Source: Colwellia sp.
GTDB taxonomy: Bacteria; Pseudomonadota; Gammaproteobacteria; Enterobacterales; Alteromonadaceae
Assembly: GCA_013215295.1 (NCBI GenBank)
Contig: JABSOZ010000006.1
Span: 288,605-321,130 of the forward strand
Direction of reading: 5' to 3'
Length of the DNA stretch: 32,526 nt
The notes beneath the pieces were generated by a model. That model was given only the letters and a program-made list of their open reading frames with translations. It was not told the DNA's origin and did no database searches. The stretch's first letter is position 1. Each line of letters opens with the position of its first letter. A program made the translations under genes and the position numbers. Shown one piece after another: positions 1-7,851 of the stretch.

Positions 1-39
1 TTTTAAATCCCTTGTGTCTACCAATTCCACCACCCGGGC
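1..39 (-). tRNA. leuZ: tRNA-Leu (UAA), 5' half, cut by window edge
   Basis: On the minus strand the sequence starts GCCCGGGTGGTGGAATTGG and continues through the D arm to AAGGGATTTAAAA, the 5' acceptor strand, D arm and anticodon stem-loop of a bacterial tRNA-Leu with a UAA anticodon. The 3' half lies beyond the window. It is the last visible gene of the minus-strand tRNA operon, about 100 nt after a tRNA-Gly. The 5' part of this copy is intact, unlike the Leu copy at 261-314. Confidence 0.9.
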
Positions 40-59
40 ATCGGATAATTCTTTTTAAA

Positions 60-78
60 GTAGAGATTGGCTCCCTAC
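60..78 (-). repeat. inter-tRNA hairpin, copy 1 (before intact tRNA-Leu)
   Basis: The minus strand reads GTAGGGAGCCAATCTCTAC: a 7-bp stem (one G-U pair) around the loop GCCAA, about 20 nt before tRNA-Leu. The same hairpin with a one-base loop change occurs at 335-353 before the broken Leu copy. The conserved stem suggests an RNA-processing element of the polycistronic tRNA precursor, which is inference. A second perfect hairpin, CTCTTA/TAAGAG at 82-99, lies in the same spacer. Confidence 0.6.
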
Positions 79-142
79 TAACTCTTATTTAACTAAGAGA
101 TTTGAGTGTTTAACACTCTTTAGCCTATTGTAACGCTAAATT

Positions 143-218
143 TGGAGCGGCTAACGAGACTCGAACTCGTGACATTCACGTTGGCAACGTGATGCTCTAC
201 CAGCTGAGCTACAGCCGC
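143..218 (-). tRNA. glyW: tRNA-Gly (GCC), second copy
   Basis: This is a 76-nt cloverleaf with acceptor stem GCGGCTG, anticodon loop TTGCCAA (GCC, glycine), T arm GAGTTCGAGTC and an encoded CCA. It is identical in sequence to the tRNA-Gly at 531-606, so the two arose by recent duplication or are kept identical by gene conversion. It sits between the broken Leu copy and the intact Leu. Confidence 0.95.
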
Positions 219-260
219 TTCATGAGAGCTTTACTTTTTACTTCCCAAATCGTTGAGGAA

Positions 261-314
261 TGGTACCCGGAGCCGGACTTGAACCGGCACGCTTTTCGGC
301 GAGGGATTTTAAAT
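261..314 (-). pseudogene. tRNA-Leu (UAA) remnant lacking its 5' half
   Basis: The minus strand carries ATTTAAAATCCCT (anticodon loop with UAA and the 3' anticodon strand), a variable arm, the T arm GCCGGTTCAAGTCCGGC and the 3' acceptor strand CTCCGGGTACCA. The acceptor 5' strand, D arm and 5' anticodon strand are absent. Its upstream flank (ATTATCCGA) equals the flank of the intact tRNA-Leu, so 32 nt corresponding to positions 9-40 were deleted cleanly. It cannot fold into a canonical tRNA. Confidence 0.85.
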
Positions 315-334
315 TCGGATAATTATTTTTTAGA

Positions 335-353
335 GTAGAGATTGGTTCCCTAC
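335..353 (-). repeat. inter-tRNA hairpin, copy 2 (before tRNA-Leu remnant)
   Basis: The minus strand reads GTAGGGAACCAATCTCTAC. The stem is identical to the hairpin at 60-78 and the loop is ACCAA instead of GCCAA. It marks the duplicated spacer that precedes each tRNA-Leu copy; beyond it the two spacers diverge. A further small hairpin TTAGC/GCTAA lies at 357-372. Confidence 0.6.
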
Positions 354-408
354 TTATTAGCATTTAAGCTAATTCCTTTAAACTCCCATTCCTTATTTAC
401 ATAAGATA

Positions 409-482
409 TGGAGGCGGGTCCCGGAGTCGAACCGAGGTAGACGGATTTGCAATCCGCAGCATAACCAGTCTGCCAACCCGCC
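409..482 (-). tRNA. cysT: tRNA-Cys (GCA)
   Basis: This is a 74-nt cloverleaf beginning GGCGGGTTGGCAGA, with anticodon arm CGGATTGCAAATCCG (GCA, cysteine), T arm CGGTTCGACTCCG and an encoded CCA end. It lies second in the operon after the first tRNA-Gly, matching the glyW-cysT-leuZ order known from enterobacteria. Only one Cys copy is visible, so the duplication that gave the second Gly and Leu did not keep a second Cys. Confidence 0.95.
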
Positions 483-530
483 AAACTTTTAATATTTGAC
501 AATAACAAAATCACAATACAAATTTTAAAT

Positions 531-606
531 TGGAGCGGCTAACGAGACTCGAACTCGTGACATTCACGTTGGCAACGTGATGCTCTACCAGCTGAGCTAC
601 AGCCGC
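531..606 (-). tRNA. glyW: tRNA-Gly (GCC), first gene of the tRNA operon
   Basis: This is a 76-nt cloverleaf with acceptor GCGGCTG, anticodon loop TTGCCAA (GCC) and an encoded CCA. It is identical to the copy at 143-218. It begins about 30 nt downstream of the GC-rich discriminator of the promoter at 640-667, so it is the first transcribed gene of the operon. Confidence 0.96.
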
Positions 607-632
607 TTCATCTGCTGACTCCCTGTCAACTT

Positions 633-667
633 GGGACGCATTCTACATTGAAATTATTGGGAGTCAA
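633..667 (-). promoter_or_regulatory. sigma-70 promoter of the tRNA operon
   Basis: On the minus strand TTGACT (662-667) and TAGAAT (640-645) are separated by 16 nt and followed by GCGTCCC. A GC-rich stretch between the -10 box and the start is the classic discriminator of stringently controlled stable-RNA promoters; ppGpp control is therefore inferred. The promoter lies between pgsA and the first tRNA-Gly. Confidence 0.75.
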
Positions 668-743
668 CTATTTAATTTCAATTTTATTTTGACTGCTCAA
701 AAAGCGGCTAATTTGACGTTTTTTTGACTAAAATCATCAATTT

Positions 744-1331
744 CTAGCTATCTTGTTTGGCTAATTCAGGCCAAGCTACTTTAAAATACGAGATCATTGA
801 CCAAAAAGTAAGCACTGTTGCTATCGCATAAAAGAAATAAGCTATGAACATAAGTAATTCATGTGGGAAATAAAATAAAATTAAAGGAATATCATAATCA
901 GGTTGCCAAATTAATCCCATAATTCCTAACATTTGTGCGGCAGTTTTATATTTTCCCATTTGTGAAACAGCTATTTCGTCGCGTTTGCCACGTGAAGACA
1001 TAAACTCACGTAATGCGCTGATAAAGATTTCACGAGCAATCATTAAAATGGCGGAAATGGAAATCCACCATAGTTGATAGTCTTGTATAAGTAACACTAA
1101 GGCGGCAACAACCATTAACTTATCAGCCACGGGATCAATAAATGCGCCAAAAGCTGATGATTGATTAAGTTTACGTGCTAGGTAGCCATCAAGTGCATCA
1201 CTAATAGCTGCAAGCCAGAATACGGCAAACGCGCCGAAATGATTCCACGACACAGGTAAATAAAATACCACTAAAAATACAGGTATTAATATTATCCGGA
1301 ACATGGTGATTTGGTTTGGAATAGTCCACAT
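744..1331 (-). CDS. pgsA: CDP-diacylglycerol-glycerol-3-phosphate 3-phosphatidyltransferase
   Basis: PgsA joins CDP-diacylglycerol and sn-glycerol-3-phosphate to give phosphatidylglycerophosphate, the committed step to phosphatidylglycerol and cardiolipin, at the inner membrane. The 195-residue protein carries the complete CDP-alcohol phosphotransferase signature: D45, D48-G49, A52-R53, G62, D66 and D70 in the spacing D-x2-DG-x2-AR-x8-G-x3-D-x3-D. Several hydrophobic segments follow, at about residues 8-24, 75-100 and 155-180, as expected for this integral membrane family. The start is ATG. It sits 138 nt downstream of uvrC on the same strand and upstream of the glyW-type tRNA operon, the same order as in enterobacteria. 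Confidence 0.96.
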   Translation of the reverse strand: MWTIPNQITMFRIILIPVFLVVFYLPVSWNHFGAFAVFWLAAISDALDGYLARKLNQSSAFGAFIDPVADKLMVVAALVLLIQDYQLWWISISAILMIAREIFISALREFMSSRGKRDEIAVSQMGKYKTAAQMLGIMGLIWQPDYDIPLILFYFPHELLMFIAYFFYAIATVLTFWSMISYFKVAWPELAKQDS

Positions 1332-1469
1332 AAATAAATTTTACTACTAATAACAAAAAAGCGTTGCCACATTCTACACAGATTAAGACTGAGACGAAAA
1401 TTTTTATCAATAAAATAGAAATTATAAGTAAAGATAAATTTGAAGGTTTATCTAAAGGTAAGGGTTAGC

Positions 1470-3320
1470 TTATTTTTCATGTAAGGCGTTATAAATGGTT
1501 TCTGCGAGTATTTTGCTAATACCTGGAACTTTTTCAAGCGTCGCTCTATCTGCTTGCATAACTTCTTGTAGACCACCTAAATATTTTAATAAGGCTTGAC
1601 GTTTTTTTGCGCCAATGCCTTCGATAGATTCGAGTGTAGATTTTTTACTGGCTTTTTGACGCTTAGCCCGATGACCAGTAATAGCAAAACGATGTGATTC
1701 ATCTCGAATATGCTGCACTAAATGTAGCGCAGATGAAGTAGATGGTAAGGAAATTAGTTGATGGCTTCCAGCTAATATTAAAGTTTCAAGTCCTGGTTTT
1801 CGCCCTTCTCCTTTAGCAACACCCACCAATAAAGGGATTTTTTCTAATTTTATCTCTGCCTGAAGCTTTGCGAAAAATTCTTCCGCTCTAGATAATTGTC
1901 CTTTACCCCCATCTATAAAGACAATATCTGGCATATTCTCCATAGACGTCACTTTGCCGTAGCGTTTATTTAGTGCAAATGACATTGCAGCATAATCATC
2001 ACCAGGTGTTATTCCATAAACGTTATAACGACGATAGTCACTTTTCAAAGGGCCCTCTTGATTAAATACCACATTTGATGCGACAGTTTGCTGTCCCATG
2101 GTGTGACTGATATCGAAACATTCAATTCTGTTGATACCATTATCTAATTCAAAGACTTCATTTAATGCTGAAAAGCGTGCTTGCATCGATTCTTTATGAC
2201 TATTCCTCGTCACTAATGCGTTTTCTGCATTTGTACACGCCAATTTTAAATACTGTGCCCGTTCACTTCGAACTTTTGTGGAAATTTTTACCAGGCGATC
2301 GGCTTGCACACTTAAAAGTTTAGTAAGTTCATTAATATTTTCGAAAGTATCGCTGATGACTATTTCTTTTGGGATAGCTGCACTTTTTAAATCTTGCCCT
2401 AAATAATGTTGACTGATAAAGGCTTCGTAAACTTCAGCTTGTTCTGTGTTGGCAGGAATACTAGGAAAATAACTTTTACTCCCAAGAATTTTTTGATCTC
2501 GTATGAATAAAACATGCACACAAACCTGCGATTTATTCATGTAGATGCCAATAACATCTAACTCTGCCACAATGCCACTGACGTACTGCTGCTTTTGTAC
2601 TTGTCGTAGTGTCGCTATTTGATCACGATATTTCGCTGCAGCCTCAAAATTTAACATTTGGCTCGCTTGTTCCATCTCACTGACTAGGCTATCAATAACA
2701 GTTGAGCTTTTCCCTCGTAAAAATAGTTTTGCCAAATCAACTTGTTGCTGATAATCATCCATTGATATTTTATCTACACAAGGGGCGGAACAACGATTTA
2801 ATTGATGCTGTAAACAGGGACGACTGCGAGCACGATAATAGCTATCTTCACATTGACGAACGGGGAAGAGTTTTTGCATTAAACGCAAACTTTCCCAAAC
2901 AGCACCCACGGTTGGATATGGGCCGAAATATTCTCCTTTAATTTTTTTACCCCCGCGATGAACACCTAATTTTGGATGTTTATGATCGGTAATGAGTAAA
3001 TATGGGTAGGATTTATCATCACGAAGTAAAATATTATATTTTGGAAGATATTTTTTTATATAGTTATTTTCGAGGATTAACGCTTCACCCTCAGTATGAG
3101 TAACGGTTACATCAATCGCGATAATATGACTGACTAAAACTTTAGTTTTGGTATTACCTACATCTTTACGAAAATAACTAGCAAGTCGTTTTTGAAGCTG
3201 TTTAGCTTTTCCTACATATATAACAGTTTGGTGTTTATCATACATTCGATAAACACCAGCTTGTTGAGAAACCGAAGAAAGAAAAGCTTTATGGTCAAAA
3301 AGGGAGAGTGAATCTGGCAA
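1470..3320 (-). CDS. uvrC: UvrABC excinuclease subunit C
   Basis: UvrC makes both incisions in nucleotide excision repair after UvrB has marked the lesion. The 616-residue protein has the N-terminal GIY-YIG nuclease (G22-V-Y24 and Y35-V-G37), a UVR motif for UvrB binding at about 205-240, the RNase H-like nuclease around the ECFDISH motif, and two helix-hairpin-helix motifs at the C-terminus (IEGIGAKKR and VPGISK). The length is typical. The start appears to be TTG, three nucleotides after the uvrY stop; no in-frame ATG precedes the conserved GVYRMYD region, so translation is probably coupled to uvrY. uvrY-uvrC is a classic gammaproteobacterial pair. Confidence 0.96.
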   Translation of the reverse strand: MPDSLSLFDHKAFLSSVSQQAGVYRMYDKHQTVIYVGKAKQLQKRLASYFRKDVGNTKTKVLVSHIIAIDVTVTHTEGEALILENNYIKKYLPKYNILLRDDKSYPYLLITDHKHPKLGVHRGGKKIKGEYFGPYPTVGAVWESLRLMQKLFPVRQCEDSYYRARSRPCLQHQLNRCSAPCVDKISMDDYQQQVDLAKLFLRGKSSTVIDSLVSEMEQASQMLNFEAAAKYRDQIATLRQVQKQQYVSGIVAELDVIGIYMNKSQVCVHVLFIRDQKILGSKSYFPSIPANTEQAEVYEAFISQHYLGQDLKSAAIPKEIVISDTFENINELTKLLSVQADRLVKISTKVRSERAQYLKLACTNAENALVTRNSHKESMQARFSALNEVFELDNGINRIECFDISHTMGQQTVASNVVFNQEGPLKSDYRRYNVYGITPGDDYAAMSFALNKRYGKVTSMENMPDIVFIDGGKGQLSRAEEFFAKLQAEIKLEKIPLLVGVAKGEGRKPGLETLILAGSHQLISLPSTSSALHLVQHIRDESHRFAITGHRAKRQKASKKSTLESIEGIGAKKRQALLKYLGGLQEVMQADRATLEKVPGISKILAETIYNALHEK

Positions 3321-3323
3321 AGT

Positions 3324-3968
3324 TTATAATGTTTCTGTTTTAATCATACCGTGACGAATAGCGAGATGAGTAAGCTCTACATCATTACCAACGTTTAATT
3401 TTTCAAACATTCTGTAACGGTAACTGTTAATCGTTTTGGTACTGAGAATTAATTGTTCTGAAATACTAGGGACTTTTTCACCACGCGTTATCATCAGCAT
3501 GATTTGAAGCTCACGCTCTGACAAGGTATTAAATGGATTTTCTTCATTTGACTTAAACTGACTTAATGCCATTTGTTGAGCAATATCAGGTGTAATATAA
3601 CGTTGCCCGCTATTTACAGCACGAATTGCATTAATCATCTCATCAGCACCAGCACCTTTAGTTAAATAACCTGCTGCACCAATTTGCATGACTTTGGTAG
3701 GAATTGGATCTTCGGAATACACCGTTAACACAATTACTTTGATATCAGGTGAATAACGAATTATTTTTTTGGTTGCTTCTAAGCCACCTATGCCTGGCAT
3801 GTTCATATCCATTAGCACTACATTAGGATCATTTTTACGACAAAATAGTACGGCTTCCTCACCTGTTTCTGCCTCGCCAATAACCTTAAGTCCTTTCACA
3901 TCCTCAAGGATTCTACGTATCCCTGTACGGACTAACTCATGGTCATCAACCAATAGAACATTTATCAA
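3324..3968 (-). CDS. uvrY: response regulator UvrY/GacA
   Basis: This is the response regulator of the BarA/GacS-UvrY/GacA system, which activates small RNAs that titrate CsrA. Receiver domain at residues 1-120: acidic pocket D8-D9, phosphoacceptor D54 in VLMDMNMPG, T82 and K104. A LuxR-type helix-turn-helix occupies about 148-205 (LSERELQIMLMITRG, then a recognition helix in LSTKTINSYRYRMFEKLNV). The start is TTG with an AAGG Shine-Dalgarno about 9 nt upstream; the next residues match the family N-terminus MINVLLVDDHELVR, so this start is well supported. The histidine kinase partner is not in the window. Confidence 0.95.
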   Translation of the reverse strand: MINVLLVDDHELVRTGIRRILEDVKGLKVIGEAETGEEAVLFCRKNDPNVVLMDMNMPGIGGLEATKKIIRYSPDIKVIVLTVYSEDPIPTKVMQIGAAGYLTKGAGADEMINAIRAVNSGQRYITPDIAQQMALSQFKSNEENPFNTLSERELQIMLMITRGEKVPSISEQLILSTKTINSYRYRMFEKLNVGNDVELTHLAIRHGMIKTETL

Positions 3969-4149
3969 AGAGTTTCACCTTAATTAACTATTATTATAAT
4001 GTAGTAGAATATTATAGTTCATATTCTTAATATGACTAGAGCATATAGGGTATTAACTAGCAGTACAATTGAATTCAACCTTCTTGATTGAAAAAGTGTA
4101 ACAGAAATATCCCACTGCTTTATTAACCGACAATTAGCCTAAAATTCAA

Positions 4150-4404
4150 CTAAAGTTCATGTTTCTTTAACCAGTTATTTAACAATCCAATCTGACCATT
4201 TTTATAAGCGGCATAAGTTAAACGAACAGCATTACTTAAGATAACACTATCCGTCCATTTCGTTTGTTCCGCAATAAGTTCATAACAGTTTTGCGCTTCT
4301 GGGGATAAATAGCCCCGCATTTCTCTTTTACCAGACTCTTTTTGACGATCTCGGTATCTTTTCTGCTTTTCTGCGTTACTAAACGCCTTTTTCTTTTCGT
4401 TCAT
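4150..4404 (-). CDS. small basic protein, possible ribbon-helix-helix DNA-binding protein
   Basis: An 84-residue protein starting with MNEKKKAFSNAEKQ. The N-terminal third is very basic (KQKRYRDRQKESGKRE). It is followed by a short possible strand (EMRGYLS), then a helix (PEAQNCYELIAEQT) and another helix (TDSVILSNAVRLTYAAYKNG). Basic tail plus strand-helix-helix suggests a ribbon-helix-helix fold, but this is inference. An in-frame TTG at 4455 would add 17 residues of non-basic sequence; I prefer the ATG at 4404. It stands alone between uvrY and fabA, and its target, if it is a regulator, is unknown. Confidence 0.6.
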   Translation of the reverse strand: MNEKKKAFSNAEKQKRYRDRQKESGKREMRGYLSPEAQNCYELIAEQTKWTDSVILSNAVRLTYAAYKNGQIGLLNNWLKKHEL

Positions 4405-4524
4405 CAATACGTTACCAAAATCACTAAGATATAAAAATAGGTTATGCGTAACCAAATCATATATAAATATAGGCTAACAATCTAATGTTATATCAATAAA
4501 ACTCAAATAAAGCACTGCTCGGAG

Positions 4525-4553
4525 TTGTTTAGTGTACAGGTGTTCGCTAAAGT
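4525..4553 (+). promoter_or_regulatory. fabA promoter with FabR-type operator
   Basis: AGTGTACAGGTGTTCGCT at 4531-4548 matches the FabR operator remembered for E. coli fabA/fabB (AGCGTACA-N2-TGTTCGCT) with one mismatch. It fills the 17-nt spacer between a weak -35 (TTGTTT, 4525-4530) and a -10 (TAAAGT, 4548-4553), so repressor binding would block polymerase directly. The position 39 nt upstream of fabA supports unsaturated-fatty-acid feedback control. Confidence 0.7.
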
Positions 4554-4586
4554 AGCGCATAAATTATTACTGAAAAAAGTGACCTC

Positions 4587-5102
4587 ATGTTAGATCAAAA
4601 TTCATACTCTAAAGAAGACTTAGTAAAAGCAGGTACTGGCGAAATGTTTGGCGAAGGGAATAGTCAATTACCTTCAGACAATATGTTAATGATGGACCGT
4701 ATTATTTCAATCACTGATGATGGCGGCGAGTTCGGTAAAGGCGAAATTATTGCTGAGCTGGATATTAGCCCAGATCTTTGGTTTTTCGATTGTCATTTTA
4801 AAGGTGACCCTGTAATGCCTGGTTGTTTAGGCCTAGATGCTATGTGGCAACTTGTTGGTTTTTTCCTCGGTTGGTCTGGTGGCCCAGGTCGTGGTCGAGC
4901 TTTAGGTGTAGGAGAAGTTAAATTTACCGGTCAAATATTACCCACCAATAAAAAAGTAACTTATAAAATAACGTTAAAACGCGTCATTAAACGTAGGTTA
5001 TTCATGGGTATTGCTGACGGTGAAGTTTTAGTTGATGGTAAAGTAATTTACACAGCTAAAGATTTAAAAGTAGGCTTATTTAAAGATACCACTGCTTTTT
5101 AA
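4587..5102 (+). CDS. fabA: 3-hydroxyacyl-ACP dehydratase/isomerase FabA
   Basis: FabA dehydrates 3-hydroxydecanoyl-ACP and isomerises trans-2- to cis-3-decenoyl-ACP, the branch point to unsaturated fatty acids, in the cytoplasm. The 171-residue protein has the usual length. The active-site histidine is H70 in [14 protein letters not shown] and the aspartate is D84 in [12 protein letters not shown], the same spacing as the E. coli enzyme. It is a single-gene unit with a FabR-like operator upstream and a Rho-independent terminator just downstream. Unsaturated fatty acid supply is important for cold-adapted marine bacteria, which fits the inferred host. Confidence 0.97.
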   Translation: MLDQNSYSKEDLVKAGTGEMFGEGNSQLPSDNMLMMDRIISITDDGGEFGKGEIIAELDISPDLWFFDCHFKGDPVMPGCLGLDAMWQLVGFFLGWSGGPGRGRALGVGEVKFTGQILPTNKKVTYKITLKRVIKRRLFMGIADGEVLVDGKVIYTAKDLKVGLFKDTTAF

Positions 5103-5142
5103 TAAATATAAATTATAACAATAAGTTACTCAATTTTAATAT

Positions 5143-5178
5143 AAAGCTCACTTTTTTGAACCGTGAGCTTTTTATTTT
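5143..5178 (+). terminator. Rho-independent terminator of fabA
   Basis: AAAGCTCAC (5143-5151) pairs with GTGAGCTTT (5163-5171) and is followed by a T-rich run to 5178. It separates fabA from the c-di-GMP phosphodiesterase gene. Confidence 0.85.
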
Positions 5179-5256
5179 TAACATTCCCTGCCTTTATCAC
5201 AGTTCTTCTGCTAAATTAATAACATAAAAGTTTTCCGCTATTCTTAAATTATTCTT

Positions 5257-7851
5257 ATGATCAAATTACCTTCAAATTTTTATAAAATATCAAAAACAAT
5301 CTTTATTCTTGCTATATCCCTCATATTAATTTTTATTTTCAACAGTGTATGGAAATTTATCAATAATATTGATGATCTTTCTTATAGCCATGACTCATCT
5401 ATAATAAAAAGTGAATTTAGCTATTATATTGATCATAGTAATAATTTTGACATTAAAACACTTTTCAATAAGAAATCGGAAACGCTGTTCACCCCGTTAT
5501 TTGCCAATGATGTTCCTTATGATTTAGGTCATCAATCTTATTGGATAAAAATCAATATAACGAACAATACCCCTAATACTCAACAGTTGGTTTTGCACGC
5601 TGATAACAGTATGCTGGAATTTTTTGATGTTTACAGAGTCAATCCAACCTTAAAAACTGCACCATTAATTACACAACAAAATCCCAATATTGACCAAGAA
5701 ACAATATTGGATGTATTTCCGCATATAAATTTTGAAATCCTTGAAAATAGCACGGTTCAACTTATTACACATGTAAAAAGTAATGGTCCACCCAATGTAC
5801 CTTTAGTAATTTATAACGAAGAAAACTTTGAGAAACGTATTGATTACACACAAATTGTGTATGGTATTTTTATTGGTATTATTCTCTTAATGTGTGCCTA
5901 TAACTTCGTCTTATATTTTGCGATAAAAGATAAAGTATATCTTGTTTATATTGGCTACTTGTTATCATCTTTTGTTGTTTTAGCTGGTGTAACAGGTTAT
6001 GGCTATTTAATTTTTTCAAAGGATATGCAGCATTTTATTCACAAATATGTCTTGTTTGCACATTTTTCACTTGTTTTTTTCTTATTATTATTTTCATTGT
6101 TTTTCTTAAGATACGATCAATTAAAAAACACTATTTATAAGATAGGAATGATTATTTGCGTATCTTTAGTCGTTTTATCCTTATATTCACTAACTTTAGA
6201 CAAAGTTATACAAGCTGAGCTATTTTTTTCAATTCAACCAATATTTGTTATTTTCTCTTTATTTATTATTTTCAGAAGATTATCTAAAGACTTCTCTTGG
6301 GCAAGGTTTTACTTTATTTCTTGGATACCATTTCTTGCTGGTGCATCAATACAGCCGTTGGTCTTATTAAATTATGTTGACTCAACCTTCTTAACACGAA
6401 ATGCTTTTTTGTTTGCGATAATGATAGAAGTAACTTTTATGGCTTTTGCGTTAGCAGAAAGAATGCGCAGAAACGATCAAGATAGAATTCATGGCATTAG
6501 TTATAATGACCTTAATGACCTGCCACGTAAATCAATGCTTGAAAATGCCATGACTACCTTGCAAATTACAGGGCAATGCAACTTTAGTGTACTTGTCATT
6601 AAGCCAGAGCATATTGAACAAATTTCATTATATATAGATGATAAAGCTAACGCGGCGCTATTTAAGCGATTAAGCCAACGTTTAAGCTCTTTATTCATTC
6701 ATAACGATGCAATTGTAGAATTATCAGGAAATAATGAAAAAATTTGTTTTTTACAAAATAACTGCCTAGCGATTATTGTTAAGCAAAAGAAAAACCAACA
6801 AGAGTTATCTATATTAGTTAGATCAATACAGCAACTTATCTCTGAAACGTTCCAAATTAATGAATTAAAACTACCTTTATCAGCCGTAGTGGGAATTGCT
6901 AATTACCCAGAGCATGGGAAAGCTAATTATTTATTGATCAATAATGCTTTATTAGCAGTGAATGATGCTCAACTCTTGTATGGCCGATGGGCTTATTATC
7001 AAAGTGAAAAATCAGATCAAACCAGTCATTTATTGAAATTAGCCGCGGACTTAAAAGAAGCGATTGAACAAGATACTTTAGAGATTTACCATCAACCTCA
7101 GATAGACTTAAAAACCTTACGCGTTTGCAGTAGCGAGTGTCTAATTAGATGGGATCATAAAAGTGAAGGCTTTATTTCTCCTGTAGTATTTATTCCTTTA
7201 GCGGAAGATCTCGGCCTTATTAATCAGTTAACATTATGGGTTATAAAACGCTCTCTCATGCAACATCAGCAAATATTAACAAAACACAATCACATGGTTT
7301 CCATTAACATTAGTGGTAAAGATATCGCTTATGAGCACTTCTTTAATAATGCGCTTACTATTATCGAAGAAAGTGAAATTCCTGCTGAAAAAATCATTCT
7401 AGAATTAACAGAATCTGCATCAATCAGCCACAATCAACAATCTCTCGATTTAATACAAAAATTGAGTGACTTAGGTTTTACTATTAGTATTGATGACTTC
7501 GGCACTGGTTATTCTTCAATGGCCCAGATTAGTCACCTTCCCTTTCAAGAACTTAAAGTTGATAGACAATTTGTTGAGAATGTTAATGACGATAAAAAAC
7601 GTAAAACTATCGCTGAAGCAACGGTTAAAATGGCAAAAGGTTTAGGTTTAGAAGTTGTCGCTGAAGGCATTAATAGTCAAGAAGATGAAGATACACTGCG
7701 AAGTTTTGGTTGTGATATTGGTCAAGGATATTATTACGCTAAACCCATGCCTATTGAAGAATATCTTGATTGGTTAGCTTTACAACATAATGGTCGAACA
7801 CAAAAACGTGTCGACCTCGACGGTGAATTCATTCCTGCAGGAAAAAGCTAG
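5257..7851 (+). CDS. 7TM-DISM membrane receptor with degenerate GGDEF and EAL phosphodiesterase domain
   Basis: An 864-residue predicted c-di-GMP phosphodiesterase. An N-terminal membrane segment (about 11-32) is followed by a periplasmic 7TMR-DISMED2-like sensor (about 45-185) and a seven-helix 7TMR-DISM block (about 195-405). The GGDEF-like domain keeps the fold but not the motif: residues 500-504 are QNNCL in place of GGDEF, so it should not make c-di-GMP. The EAL domain (about 605-850) reads ECL at 627-629 but keeps E627, the NIS asparagine, the ELTES glutamate, D746-D747 in DDFGTG, the KVD lysine, VAEGI and the GQGYYYAKP glutamine. It is therefore probably an active phosphodiesterase. 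Its ligand is unknown. Its stop codon shares a CTAG with the stop of the convergent ABC ATPase gene. Confidence 0.9.
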   Translation: MIKLPSNFYKISKTIFILAISLILIFIFNSVWKFINNIDDLSYSHDSSIIKSEFSYYIDHSNNFDIKTLFNKKSETLFTPLFANDVPYDLGHQSYWIKINITNNTPNTQQLVLHADNSMLEFFDVYRVNPTLKTAPLITQQNPNIDQETILDVFPHINFEILENSTVQLITHVKSNGPPNVPLVIYNEENFEKRIDYTQIVYGIFIGIILLMCAYNFVLYFAIKDKVYLVYIGYLLSSFVVLAGVTGYGYLIFSKDMQHFIHKYVLFAHFSLVFFLLLFSLFFLRYDQLKNTIYKIGMIICVSLVVLSLYSLTLDKVIQAELFFSIQPIFVIFSLFIIFRRLSKDFSWARFYFISWIPFLAGASIQPLVLLNYVDSTFLTRNAFLFAIMIEVTFMAFALAERMRRNDQDRIHGISYNDLNDLPRKSMLENAMTTLQITGQCNFSVLVIKPEHIEQISLYIDDKANAALFKRLSQRLSSLFIHNDAIVELSGNNEKICFLQNNCLAIIVKQKKNQQELSILVRSIQQLISETFQINELKLPLSAVVGIANYPEHGKANYLLINNALLAVNDAQLLYGRWAYYQSEKSDQTSHLLKLAADLKEAIEQDTLEIYHQPQIDLKTLRVCSSECLIRWDHKSEGFISPVVFIPLAEDLGLINQLTLWVIKRSLMQHQQILTKHNHMVSINISGKDIAYEHFFNNALTIIEESEIPAEKIILELTESASISHNQQSLDLIQKLSDLGFTISIDDFGTGYSSMAQISHLPFQELKVDRQFVENVNDDKKRKTIAEATVKMAKGLGLEVVAEGINSQEDEDTLRSFGCDIGQGYYYAKPMPIEEYLDWLALQHNGRTQKRVDLDGEFIPAGKS

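Noticed and set aside
261-314. The tRNA-Leu 3' half as one piece of a split or permuted tRNA
   Set aside because: Its flank equals the flank of the intact copy with a simple 32-nt deletion, which explains it without an exotic mechanism.
2702-2941. Plus-strand open frame inside uvrC
   Set aside because: It lies antisense to a strongly conserved uvrC segment and shows no start signal or recognisable domain.
4405-4455. TTG-initiated 17-residue extension of the small basic protein
   Set aside because: The added residues are unlike the basic N-terminus and the TTG has no ribosome site; ATG at 4404 is simpler.
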